This document shows, one piece after another, positions 51,460 to 59,263 of a stretch of 64,000 bases of DNA. This DNA is from Sulfurimonas sp. (GTDB lineage: Bacteria; Campylobacterota; Campylobacteria; Campylobacterales; Sulfurimonadaceae): positions 1-64,000 of the forward strand of contig JAUZSC010000009.1 of NCBI GenBank assembly GCA_030949825.1, in the 5' to 3' direction. Within the stretch, counting starts at the first letter, position 1, and the number at the start of each line of letters is the position of its first letter. A program made the position numbers and the translations under genes. Under the pieces are notes generated by a model, which worked only from the letters and a program-made list of their open reading frames with translations, did no database searches and had not been told where the DNA came from.

Positions 51460-51667
51460 AATAATTTTAGCTTTGCTTACACCACTCTTTTTCTTAGGAT
51501 GTGCAAACTTTCAAGTAACGGGTGTGATGTGCGATCAAGTAAGAAGTGACCCAACAGCAACAGTTCCATCAGAATGTAGAAGATATGTAGATGAAGATGC
51601 ACAGAAGGCATTTGATAAAGAGACAGAGATTCTCTCAACAGAAGATGCTATTAAATTTACAAAGTAA
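51452..51667 (+). CDS. Small lipoprotein
   Basis: A 71-residue protein with a type II signal peptide: hydrophobic 4-16 and lipobox FFLGC, with Cys17 the predicted lipidated residue. The mature part is about 55 residues, acidic, with two further Cys (VMCDQV, SECRRYVDEDA). Starts in the last codons of thyX. Function unknown. The following 28 bases to the IS element hold nothing. Confidence 0.75.
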   Translation: MYKIILALLTPLFFLGCANFQVTGVMCDQVRSDPTATVPSECRRYVDEDAQKAFDKETEILSTEDAIKFTK

Positions 51668-51695
51668 ATTTGTTGCACAAACGCTTGTTGAGCTA

Positions 51696-51713
51696 GTACC
51701 ACTCCCATAAACT
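51696..51713 (+). repeat. IS630 left inverted repeat
   Basis: GTACCACTCCCATAAACT; matches the complement of the right end except for one T/C difference. Confidence 0.85.
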
Positions 51714-51805
51714 TCAACAAAAATGGACTAATATTTGCTTTTAAGAGATAATGACACTATTTTAATAATTGAGTAGTGTTAAAATCATTATTAGAATAGA
51801 TAAAT

Positions 51806-52996
51806 ATGAGACAAGTAAAATATAAAATCAATCTGCAACCAGAGCAAAAAGAGACACTAGAAAAACTTCTTAAAAAACAATCTACTCCCCAAAATATAGC
51901 AAGAAGAGCAAAAATAATACTTCTTACTAATAATGCTAAAGAGAGCTATACATCTATAGCTAGCACTTTAGGGATAGGTAGTTGTGATATTACTAAATGG
52001 ACAAAGAGATGGATAGAGAGAAGTGACATTAAAGACAATCTGGAACGATTACAAGACAACCCTCGTTCAGGCAGACCAAGTGGAATTACGCCAGAACAAT
52101 GGTGCCAGATTATGGCATTAGCATGTGAAAAACCTGAGAACCATGGTGTTCCTCTCACAAACTGGAGTCATTCTACATTAACAAGAGAGATTATTAAACA
52201 AGGAATTGTTGAAACTATATCCCAAAGTCATGTTGGTGACTTTTTAAAAAAGCAAAATTACAACCACACCGAAGTATCTATTGGCTAAATGAAAAACCTG
52301 ATGAGAAGAAAGATGAACGAATTAATGATGTATGTGATGTTTATCACAATATCAGCCAAAAAGAAGATGAACTTACGATAAGTACTGATGAGATGACAGG
52401 TGTACAAGCATTAGAGAGAATTGCAGAAGACAAACCTATGTCAGCAGGTAAACCATGTGCTAGAGAGTTTGAATATAAGAGACATGGTACACAAACACTA
52501 ATAGCAGGATTCAATGTCACAACAGGTGAAGCCTATGGTATCTGTGGTGATACTAGAACAGAAGAAGATTTCTCAAACTTTATTGAACATACTATAGAAA
52601 AGTATCCAAATTACAAAAAATATCACTTTGTGTTGAGATCAACTCAATACTCATAAATCAGAAAGTTTAGTACGCTTGATTGCTAAATATTCTGGTGATA
52701 AGCAAGACTTAGGAGAAAAAGGTAAATCAGGTATTTTAAAGTCTATGCAAACACGAGAAGATTATCTTTGGAATAATGAACACAAGGTTGTTTTCCATTA
52801 CACTCCAAAACATTGCTCTTGGCTAAATCAGATTGAGATTTGGTTTGGTATTTTAATGAAAAAAGTAGTTACAAGAGGAACCTTTACATCTAAAGAAAAT
52901 CTAAAAGAGAAGATATTAGCTTTTATAGATTATTTTAATGAAACAATGGCAAAGCCCTTTAAATGGACTTATAGAGGGAAGCCTTTGAGTGAGTAG
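51806..52996 (+). pseudogene. IS630-family transposase split by a -1 and a +1 shift
   Basis: N-terminal helix-turn-helix domain (ASTLGIGSCDITKWTKRW) then a DDE domain: first Asp in STDEMTGVQALER, second expected in a VLDQLNTHKS motif, Glu in HCSWLNQIEIWFG. The first break is a -1 shift at A-AAA-AAG (52246-52252), an in-frame slippery heptamer. The second is one extra A at 52636, not in a homopolymer, exactly at the catalytic Asp codon. Removing it restores VLDQLNTHKSESL. So the second lesion likely inactivates this copy, if it is not an error. Confidence 0.8.
52246..52252 (+). other. Slippery heptamer A-AAA-AAG in the transposase
   Basis: In the zero frame the codons read TTA AAA AAG, giving the classic X-XXY-YYZ heptamer used for programmed -1 frameshifting in many insertion sequences. 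The downstream frame needed for the DDE domain is exactly -1. The zero-frame product would end at 52288. Confidence 0.55.
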
Positions 52997-53008
52997 TTTT
53001 TTTGGGTT

Positions 53009-53026
53009 AGTTTGTGGGAGTGGTAC
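53009..53026 (-). repeat. IS630 right inverted repeat
   Basis: Reads GTACCACTCCCACAAACT on the minus strand. Its last base is also the first base, on the plus strand, of the neighbouring gene's stop codon. Confidence 0.85.
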
Positions 53027-53802
53027 TAGTCCTTTTTGTTCAGTGTTTTAATGCTAATCTTTTTACCAGTTAGTTTTGGTGCTCTTGGTCTTGGAGTTCC
53101 ATCGTAGCTATGGTTTCTATCTCCTGACTTTCCAGAAAAAATCGCTTTCCCATTTTCATCTTTTCCTATAAACTTATTGTCTTGTTTTTCTTTTTTGTCC
53201 CAAGGCTTTTTATCATCACTGAAAGATTTTTTTTCATAAGGTTTCTTGTCACCGAATGACTTTTTATCTCCGTAATCTTTTTTCCCATAAGGCTTTTTAT
53301 CGTCATAGTTTCTTTTAGGCTTGTTATCACGGCTTATAAACTCCCGTTTTCTTTCTTCTCGTGGGTCAAAATCTTTTCTAGTAGGCTGTGCTACTTTTTC
53401 AATGATTTCTTCACTAAAACCTTCTATTCGTTCTTGCATAATTGTTCTACCATTGAGCGTTTCAATAGCATGAAGTAATTTTTCTTCACTAGGGTCAAGT
53501 AAAATAAGCGCATGCGAATCAGACTTAGTGATTCTAGACATATACACAATAGCCTTATCTGGAACATCATAACTTATAAGAAGCGCGCATCGCATATCTG
53601 GGTTTTTATATAACTCTCGATCACTAACAATGCTAACATTTGTTTGTTCGGTTGTTAGTTTTGATTCTTCTGCTGTTACAACAATGATTTTTTTACCATC
53701 ATTTTGATTAAGCAGTAATGCTAAAAGTTCCTCTTTTTTGTCGTTTTTACATGGATGGGCACGATGATTGTGTCTTTTAAGTGTTTGAGTTGTGTCTGAC
53801 AT
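53026..53802 (-). CDS. Lys-rich low-complexity protein divergent from the RhlE helicase
   Basis: A 258-residue protein. Residues about 25-135 form a folded domain with an alpha/beta pattern (KKIIVVTAEESKL, ALLISYDVPDKAIVYMSR) that recalls the second RecA-like half of SF2 helicases, without catalytic motifs. The rest is a disordered basic tail with repeats of KKPYGKKDYGDKKSFGDK type. An upstream in-frame ATG at 53841 exists, but the ATG at 53802 has AAGGAT five bases away. Possibly an RNA-binding partner of the helicase. The IS630 lies exactly at its stop codon but leaves TAG intact. Confidence 0.7.
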   Translation of the reverse strand: MSDTTQTLKRHNHRAHPCKNDKKEELLALLLNQNDGKKIIVVTAEESKLTTEQTNVSIVSDRELYKNPDMRCALLISYDVPDKAIVYMSRITKSDSHALILLDPSEEKLLHAIETLNGRTIMQERIEGFSEEIIEKVAQPTRKDFDPREERKREFISRDNKPKRNYDDKKPYGKKDYGDKKSFGDKKPYEKKSFSDDKKPWDKKEKQDNKFIGKDENGKAIFSGKSGDRNHSYDGTPRPRAPKLTGKKISIKTLNKKD

Positions 53803-53911
53803 GAAAAATCCTTGAGGTTTTAGTGATGCAATTATACCCATTATTAGCTTTAATTATTATAGAGGTTAAGATATGGTAATATTAAATATTAATTCAAGGA
53901 ATATATAAACT

Positions 53912-55174
53912 ATGTCATTTAAAAACTTAGGTCTATGCGACCAACTATTAAAAGCTGTAAAAGAACAAGGTTATGATGAACCAACACCTGTACAAAAAGA
54001 AGCGATTCCCGTTATTCTTGCAAAAAGAGATATTTTAGCAGGTGCGCAAACTGGAACTGGTAAAACTGCTGGTTTTACACTTCCTATGCTAGAACTTATT
54101 CACCGTCATAAAGATGAGTCGAGAAAAAAACATCATGTTCGTGCGCTTATTTTAACACCTACGCGTGAGCTTGCGCTACAGGTTGAAGAAAGTGTTTCGC
54201 TATATGGCAAATTTCTTCCATATAAGTCTTGTGTTATTTTTGGTGGTGTAAAAATTAACCCTCAAATCACAGCACTTAGAAAAGGGATAGATATCGTTGT
54301 AGCGACTCCAGGGCGTTTACTTGACCATATCTCTCAAAAAACTATTGACCTTTCAAAAGTGGACTTTTTGATTTTAGATGAAGCAGATAGAATGCTTGAT
54401 ATGGGTTTTATAAACGATATCAAAAAAGTTTTAGCAGTACTTCCAAAGCAAAAACAAACACTTCTTTTTTCAGCTACATTCTCAAATGAGATAAAAAAAC
54501 TTACAGATTCTCTACTTAACTCTCCTGTACTTATCGAAGTAGCAAGAAGAAACCAATCGGCTGAACAAATCAAACAGATTGTACATCCAGTTGATAAAAC
54601 AAGAAAAAGAGAACTTCTTACAAAACTCATAAAAGAGGGTGATTGGCAACAAGTTTTAGTGTTTATGAGAACTAAACATGGCTGTAACCGTTTAAGCGAA
54701 CAACTTTCAAACGATGGCATCTCATCTGCGGCAATTCACGGAAACAAGAGTCAAAATGCACGCGTAAAAGCATTAAGTGATTTTAAAGCAGGAAAAGTTC
54801 GGGTACTTGTTGCGACAGATATTGCCGCTCGTGGAATTGACATCGATCAGCTTCCTCATGTTGTGAATTTTGAACTTCCAAATGTTTCAGAAGATTATGT
54901 GCATAGAATAGGGCGAACAGGTCGGGCAGGAAACAAGGGTGAAGCTATGAGTCTTGTCTGTGTTGATGAGAATGAATTTCTAGCAAATATCGAAAAACTA
55001 ATAAACAAAGATATTCACAAGTTTATAGTTAAAGGTTTTGAACCAGATCCTTCTATAAAAGCAGAACCTATAAAAATGGGTGGAGGCGGTGGTAACCGTG
55101 GTCGTGGTGGAAATTCTCGTTCTAGAGGCAACAATAAGCCAAGAAATGGCGGTGCTTCTCGAGGAAGAAGATAG
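53912..55174 (+). CDS. rhlE: DEAD-box RNA helicase, RhlE type
   Basis: A 420-residue SF2 helicase. Q motif region ([12 protein letters not shown]), motif I AQTGTGKT (about 47-54), PTRELA, TPGRL, DEAD box as [12 protein letters not shown] (about 154-165), SAT, and HRIGRTGR near 333. The C-terminal tail is Gly/Arg/Asn-rich ([15 protein letters not shown]), typical of RNA-annealing tails. Probably works in ribosome assembly and RNA decay, perhaps with RNase J. AAGGAAT upstream of ATG. Confidence 0.93.
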   Translation: MSFKNLGLCDQLLKAVKEQGYDEPTPVQKEAIPVILAKRDILAGAQTGTGKTAGFTLPMLELIHRHKDESRKKHHVRALILTPTRELALQVEESVSLYGKFLPYKSCVIFGGVKINPQITALRKGIDIVVATPGRLLDHISQKTIDLSKVDFLILDEADRMLDMGFINDIKKVLAVLPKQKQTLLFSATFSNEIKKLTDSLLNSPVLIEVARRNQSAEQIKQIVHPVDKTRKRELLTKLIKEGDWQQVLVFMRTKHGCNRLSEQLSNDGISSAAIHGNKSQNARVKALSDFKAGKVRVLVATDIAARGIDIDQLPHVVNFELPNVSEDYVHRIGRTGRAGNKGEAMSLVCVDENEFLANIEKLINKDIHKFIVKGFEPDPSIKAEPIKMGGGGGNRGRGGNSRSRGNNKPRNGGASRGRR

Positions 55175-55189
55175 TTTTTACACTCTCTT

Positions 55190-56299
55190 TTATTCGTAGT
55201 TAAATTTTATTTGTGCATCTTGTATTAATCCATCTCTTATGGTTTTATGACAAGTTGTGCAATCTGATTTTATACCATAATCTGCTGCAAACTGCTCTTT
55301 TGTGATGTTTTTATGTTTCTCTTTCCAGTAGTTGGTCTCTGTAATTGCTTGAGGAATTTTGTCACCTAATCTATCGAGTACTTTTATAGATGCTTCTCTT
55401 GTTGAATATTCGGCTGCATGGCTGAGCAAATACTCTCGAATTGATTGTGCTTCTTCCTCTGGACGCGAAGCATCTTTACCAAAATGATTTTCAAGATTAT
55501 CCATCATAAAGTTCCAAGACTTTTTTGGTAGTAGGTAAGCGGGATAAACAATATGACAAGAACCACAACCTGAAGATGTCTCATAAGAATCGCTCCTAAA
55601 GTCTATGGCTAAACTTTGATCTTGTGTTAAAATATTATCTGGTTTTGTATAAAAATATACTCCTAAAGACAAGACAGAAGCTATCCATACAAGCCCAAAA
55701 AGATGTTGTTTTGGTGTTAAAATAACATCGAAACTTGTTTCTATTCTTTTTCCATGAATCATTCCAAGTATAAGGTCTGAGCCATTAAAAACTAAATTTA
55801 AAAGAACTCCTATAACATGCGAAGCGATAAAAACTATAAGTACCGTTGTAGCTGTTTTATGAATACTCTCAAGTAAAAGCATCCATCCGCTATAGTTTTT
55901 GTTTAAACTAGCAAATATTCCACTATTTTCTTGGATGCCATAAAGTAAACTTCCACTCACTGTAACTAAAATTAAGAGAGTCATGATTAGCAATACATAG
56001 ACAGCCGAGGCAGGATTATGCCCCATATAGGAGCCTCTGTTTTTGTTAAAATAATTTTTAAAATACGCGGGTACTTGTGGCGCCTTTTTTAATAAATCTT
56101 TATGTTGTGAGCATTTAACACCGAGAAATCCCCATATAATTCTAAATGCAATTAAGAGGGCTACAAGATAGCCTACTAAGACATGCGATGTTAATTGGTT
56201 TTCTTTTTGTATAAGTATATAAGATGTTACTACGCTTGTTATCAGCATAACATGGAAGAGTCTTGTGTAAATACTCCAGATTTTCTTTTTTTCTTTCAT
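55190..56299 (-). CDS. Cytochrome b561-type membrane protein fused to a dihaem cytochrome c domain
   Basis: A 369-residue fusion. Residues about 1-220 are a four-helix b-type cytochrome (RLFHVML, SHVLVGYLVALLIAFRIIWG, ESIHKTATTVLIVFIASHVIG, with paired His ligands), then a fifth helix (about 205-225). The periplasmic part has two c-haem sites, CGSCH (about 251-255) and CTTCH (about 348-352), matching the DHC (dihaem cytochrome c) type. Would pass electrons between quinone and periplasmic acceptors. Partner unknown; convergent with rhlE. Confidence 0.85.
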   Translation of the reverse strand: MKEKKKIWSIYTRLFHVMLITSVVTSYILIQKENQLTSHVLVGYLVALLIAFRIIWGFLGVKCSQHKDLLKKAPQVPAYFKNYFNKNRGSYMGHNPASAVYVLLIMTLLILVTVSGSLLYGIQENSGIFASLNKNYSGWMLLLESIHKTATTVLIVFIASHVIGVLLNLVFNGSDLILGMIHGKRIETSFDVILTPKQHLFGLVWIASVLSLGVYFYTKPDNILTQDQSLAIDFRSDSYETSSGCGSCHIVYPAYLLPKKSWNFMMDNLENHFGKDASRPEEEAQSIREYLLSHAAEYSTREASIKVLDRLGDKIPQAITETNYWKEKHKNITKEQFAADYGIKSDCTTCHKTIRDGLIQDAQIKFNYE

Positions 56300-56370
56300 T
56301 TATTTCACCAGATAGTTTTTATTTTATGATGAATATTATAACAAAATAATAATTAAGTTAGAAACTTTGA

Positions 56371-56376
56371 TATAAT
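56371..56376 (+). promoter_or_regulatory. -10 box of phnA-dgt-DUF481 operon
   Basis: TTTGA-TATAAT at 56371-56376, 31 bases before the phnA ATG; AAGGA (56396-56400) is the ribosome binding site. Confidence 0.6.
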
Positions 56377-56406
56377 TTCTCTTATAAATCAAGGGAAGGA
56401 CAGTTT

Positions 56407-56934
56407 ATGAATAGAAGTAATATATGTGAGTTATGTTCGAGTGAGGAGGATCTTAGTTTATTGGAGGTGTCACCATCAGATGCAAGCCAAGAGCAGTCGG
56501 TATATGTATGTTCAACTTGTAGAGGGCAAATAGACAGCGGTGAACTTGATGAAACGCATTTTAACTGTTTAAACGATTCTATGTGGAGTGAAGTGCCAGC
56601 TGTTGCAGTACTGAGTTACAGACTTTTACACGCGCTTGGTCGTCAAGACTTAGTGGACATGATGTACATGGAAGAAGATGTAAAAGCATGGGCAGATGCT
56701 GGACTAGAGCAGGAAGAAAAGCTAGTGTATAAAGATGCTAACGGTGTACTTTTAAGTGCTGGGGATACAGTAGTAATTACTAAAGACTTAGATGTTAAAG
56801 GCACTGGTTTTACTGCAAAAAGAGGAACTGCTGTTCGCAATATCGGCTTAGTTCATGGGGATGCTGAGCATATCGAAGGTCGAGTAAATGGTGTTAAAAT
56901 TCATATACTAACAAAGTTTTTGAAAAAATCATAA
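56407..56934 (+). CDS. phnA: PhnA/YjdM-family zinc-ribbon protein
   Basis: A 175-residue protein. N-terminal zinc ribbon with CELCSS (about 7-10) and CSTCRG (about 36-39). C-terminal PhnA domain (about 103-175) contains KDANGVLLSAGDTVVITKDLDVKG and ends with IHILTKFLKKS, the standard family end. The name is historical: no phosphonate genes are near and the protein is not phosphonoacetate hydrolase by this evidence. Function unclear. Stop overlaps the dgt ATG by one base. Confidence 0.88.
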   Translation: MNRSNICELCSSEEDLSLLEVSPSDASQEQSVYVCSTCRGQIDSGELDETHFNCLNDSMWSEVPAVAVLSYRLLHALGRQDLVDMMYMEEDVKAWADAGLEQEEKLVYKDANGVLLSAGDTVVITKDLDVKGTGFTAKRGTAVRNIGLVHGDAEHIEGRVNGVKIHILTKFLKKS

Positions 56935-58028
56935 TGAATGCTTACGATAGATTTCATGCTATAGACAAAGACTTTCGCTCTCCATATGCCAGAGATAGAG
57001 ACAGAATTATTCACTCTGCTTCTTTTAGAAAACTTGAGTATAAAACACAGGTTTTTTTAAATCAAGAGGGTGATTTTTTTCGTACACGCCTTACCCATTC
57101 CATAGAAGTTTCACAAATCGCACGCTCTATTACTGCAAGCTTAGGTCTTAATGAAGCGCTCTCAGAAGCAATAGCCCTCGCGCATGATTTAGGTCATACT
57201 CCTTTTGGACATGTTGGTGGTGATACACTCAATGAGTGTCTTAAAAAAGATGGTTTTAAAAATGGTTTTGAGCATAATTTTCAATCTTTTCGCGTAGTTT
57301 CTTTTTTAGAAAAAAGATACAAGGCATTCGATGGACTCAACCTTACTTTTGCTACACTCGAGGGCATTTTAAAACATTCTTATCCTTATCATAAAAACTT
57401 TCTGCCTTCAAAAATTCATGAACAGTTTAACCTCGATACGCATCCATCTATTGAGGCTATGATAGTTGATCGTGCTGATGAGATAGCATATACAAGTCAC
57501 GATATAGATGATGGAATCAATTCGGGACTCATTTCTTTTGATGATTTAAGAGAAAGTGAACTTGTGCAAGAGATTTTGCAAAAAGTAAAAGAAGAAGGTA
57601 TAGAAGAATCCGATGCTGAAATGTTTCGCTATAGATTCAGCTCACATCTTATAAATCATCTTGTATATTCGCTTTTAGAGTACTCAAAAGAAAATATCCA
57701 CACGACAGACATAAAGAGCATGATTTTAAATGCTAGAAGTGAACTTCCAATCGGTATGGAAAAAACTCTAGAAACAAAACTCAAAAAACTCAAAAAACTC
57801 CTTTTCCAAAAGCTTTATCAACATCAGGCTATCGTTACTAAAATGTATGCTGGAAAACAAGCAGTTATGGGTCTTTATAATGGCTTAATGGAAGAAGAAA
57901 AAATGCTTCCAGAAAATTTTTATAAACAGTTAAGAACAAGAAAAAAACATAGAGTTATCGCAGACTATATTGCATCAATGAGCGATAGACATGCAATAAG
58001 TTTTTACAAAGAGATGTACGGAAAATGA
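56934..58028 (+). CDS. dgt: Deoxyguanosinetriphosphate triphosphohydrolase-like HD protein
   Basis: A 364-residue HD-domain dNTPase. Signature SPYARDRDRIIHSASFRKLEYKTQVF at the N-terminus, first His in RTRLTHSIEVSQIAR (about 60), HD pair in ALAHDLGHTPFGH (about 87-99) and a later Asp in DRADEIAYTSHD. Releases triphosphate from dGTP or other dNTPs and so opposes NrdAB. Overlaps the following gene by four bases. Confidence 0.9.
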   Translation: MNAYDRFHAIDKDFRSPYARDRDRIIHSASFRKLEYKTQVFLNQEGDFFRTRLTHSIEVSQIARSITASLGLNEALSEAIALAHDLGHTPFGHVGGDTLNECLKKDGFKNGFEHNFQSFRVVSFLEKRYKAFDGLNLTFATLEGILKHSYPYHKNFLPSKIHEQFNLDTHPSIEAMIVDRADEIAYTSHDIDDGINSGLISFDDLRESELVQEILQKVKEEGIEESDAEMFRYRFSSHLINHLVYSLLEYSKENIHTTDIKSMILNARSELPIGMEKTLETKLKKLKKLLFQKLYQHQAIVTKMYAGKQAVMGLYNGLMEEEKMLPENFYKQLRTRKKHRVIADYIASMSDRHAISFYKEMYGK

Positions 58029-59260
58029 GATATTTATTTTTACTAACACTTATTGTTTTCTCTCTTTACGCAGAGGAATTAGAAAATACATCTGACTTAA
58101 TTCAACTCAAAGACACTTCAGGACTGAGTGATTTCGAAGTAAGAGACAAAGCAGAAAAAGCGGATAACAAGAAAAAGCAAAGTATTTCACTCAAACAAAT
58201 ATATGAAATCACAGATGCTAATGGCAGTGTAAATATTAAAAGACTACAGGCTTTATGGGAAGATCAAACACCTAAAACTAATGGATATGACTGGGTAAAA
58301 GCTAAGTCAGGGGAATGGTTTAAGGGTAAAATAAAAGCGATGTACAATGATGCATTAGAATTTGACAGCGATGAGATAGGTCTTTATACATTTGACTTTG
58401 ATGATATTGCGTATATAAAAAGCCATGGATCTATCAATGTAAACATAGAGAAGGTGGCATCTATTAGCGGGATAGTCCGTTTTGATGGGCAAAAGATAAA
58501 GATTATTCAAGGAGATAAGGATTATGAGTTTGAGCGCTCTGCAATAGTCTCATTTGCTCCCGCAGGGGAAAGAGAAAGAAACTTTTGGTCAGGGAAAGTT
58601 TCCATTGCGGTAGATAAGCGTACTGGAAACAAAAACCAATTTGATTTTACAAGCCAGCTGAATTTACAAAGAAGAACAGATGCAACGCGTTTAAGTTTTG
58701 ATTATTTAGGTCGTATTTCATCGGTTGAGGGTGATGAATCTGCAAATGATCATCGTATAACAGAAACTTTTGATGTTTATATAACAAAACGATTTTATTG
58801 GACACCACTTTTTTCAGAATACTATACAGATAAATTTCAAAACATTAAAACTCAACTAACTGCATCTATAGGTTTAGGTTATACGCTTATAGACAAAAGG
58901 AAGCTCTCTTTAGATCTATCGGGCGGGCCAGGTATACTTTACACGCGTTACGATACAGTAGAATTAGGTCAAAAAAGTACAAGAACATCTCCATCTTTTG
59001 AGACACGAATTAAATTAGATTATGAGTTTACAAAAAAGAGTGATATCGTATATGATTATAAGTTTACATTTACAGATAATGATTCTGGATTTTACAAGCA
59101 CCATATGGTTCTTCGATTAGAAAATGAACTTACTTCATGGCTTGACTTAGATTTATCATTGATTTGGGATAAACTAGCAAAACCTACAGAGTCAAAAGAT
59201 GGGACACTCCCTTACAAAGATGATTATCAGATGCTCATCGGTTTAGGAGTTGAGTTTTAA
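58025..59260 (+). CDS. DUF481-family outer-membrane protein with N-terminal extension
   Basis: A 411-residue exported protein (signal peptide about 1-16). Residues about 100-185 contain a small beta-rich domain (SGEWFKGKIKAMYNDALEFDSDEIG, ISGIVRFDGQKIKII) followed by the DUF481/YdiY barrel from about 195 (FWSGKVSIAVDKRTGNKNQFDF) to the C-terminal LIGLGVEF ending in Phe. DUF481 proteins are predicted outer-membrane barrels, one induced by salt in Vibrio; function unknown. Ends three bases before the convergent cyclase gene. Confidence 0.85.
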   Translation: MRYLFLLTLIVFSLYAEELENTSDLIQLKDTSGLSDFEVRDKAEKADNKKKQSISLKQIYEITDANGSVNIKRLQALWEDQTPKTNGYDWVKAKSGEWFKGKIKAMYNDALEFDSDEIGLYTFDFDDIAYIKSHGSINVNIEKVASISGIVRFDGQKIKIIQGDKDYEFERSAIVSFAPAGERERNFWSGKVSIAVDKRTGNKNQFDFTSQLNLQRRTDATRLSFDYLGRISSVEGDESANDHRITETFDVYITKRFYWTPLFSEYYTDKFQNIKTQLTASIGLGYTLIDKRKLSLDLSGGPGILYTRYDTVELGQKSTRTSPSFETRIKLDYEFTKKSDIVYDYKFTFTDNDSGFYKHHMVLRLENELTSWLDLDLSLIWDKLAKPTESKDGTLPYKDDYQMLIGLGVEF

Positions 59261-59263
59261 GAC

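Larger units (their letters stand above)
51696..53026 (+). mobile_element. IS630-family insertion sequence, 1331 bp
   Basis: Terminal inverted repeats are 51696-51713 and 53009-53026 (17 of 18 positions match). Both ends are flanked by TA (51694-51695, 53027-53028), and joining the flanks restores CTAG, the preferred target of IS630. It encodes one transposase, split in frames. The target was the stop-codon region of the minus-strand Lys-rich gene. The 90-base left end before the transposase holds only a -10-like region. Confidence 0.88.
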
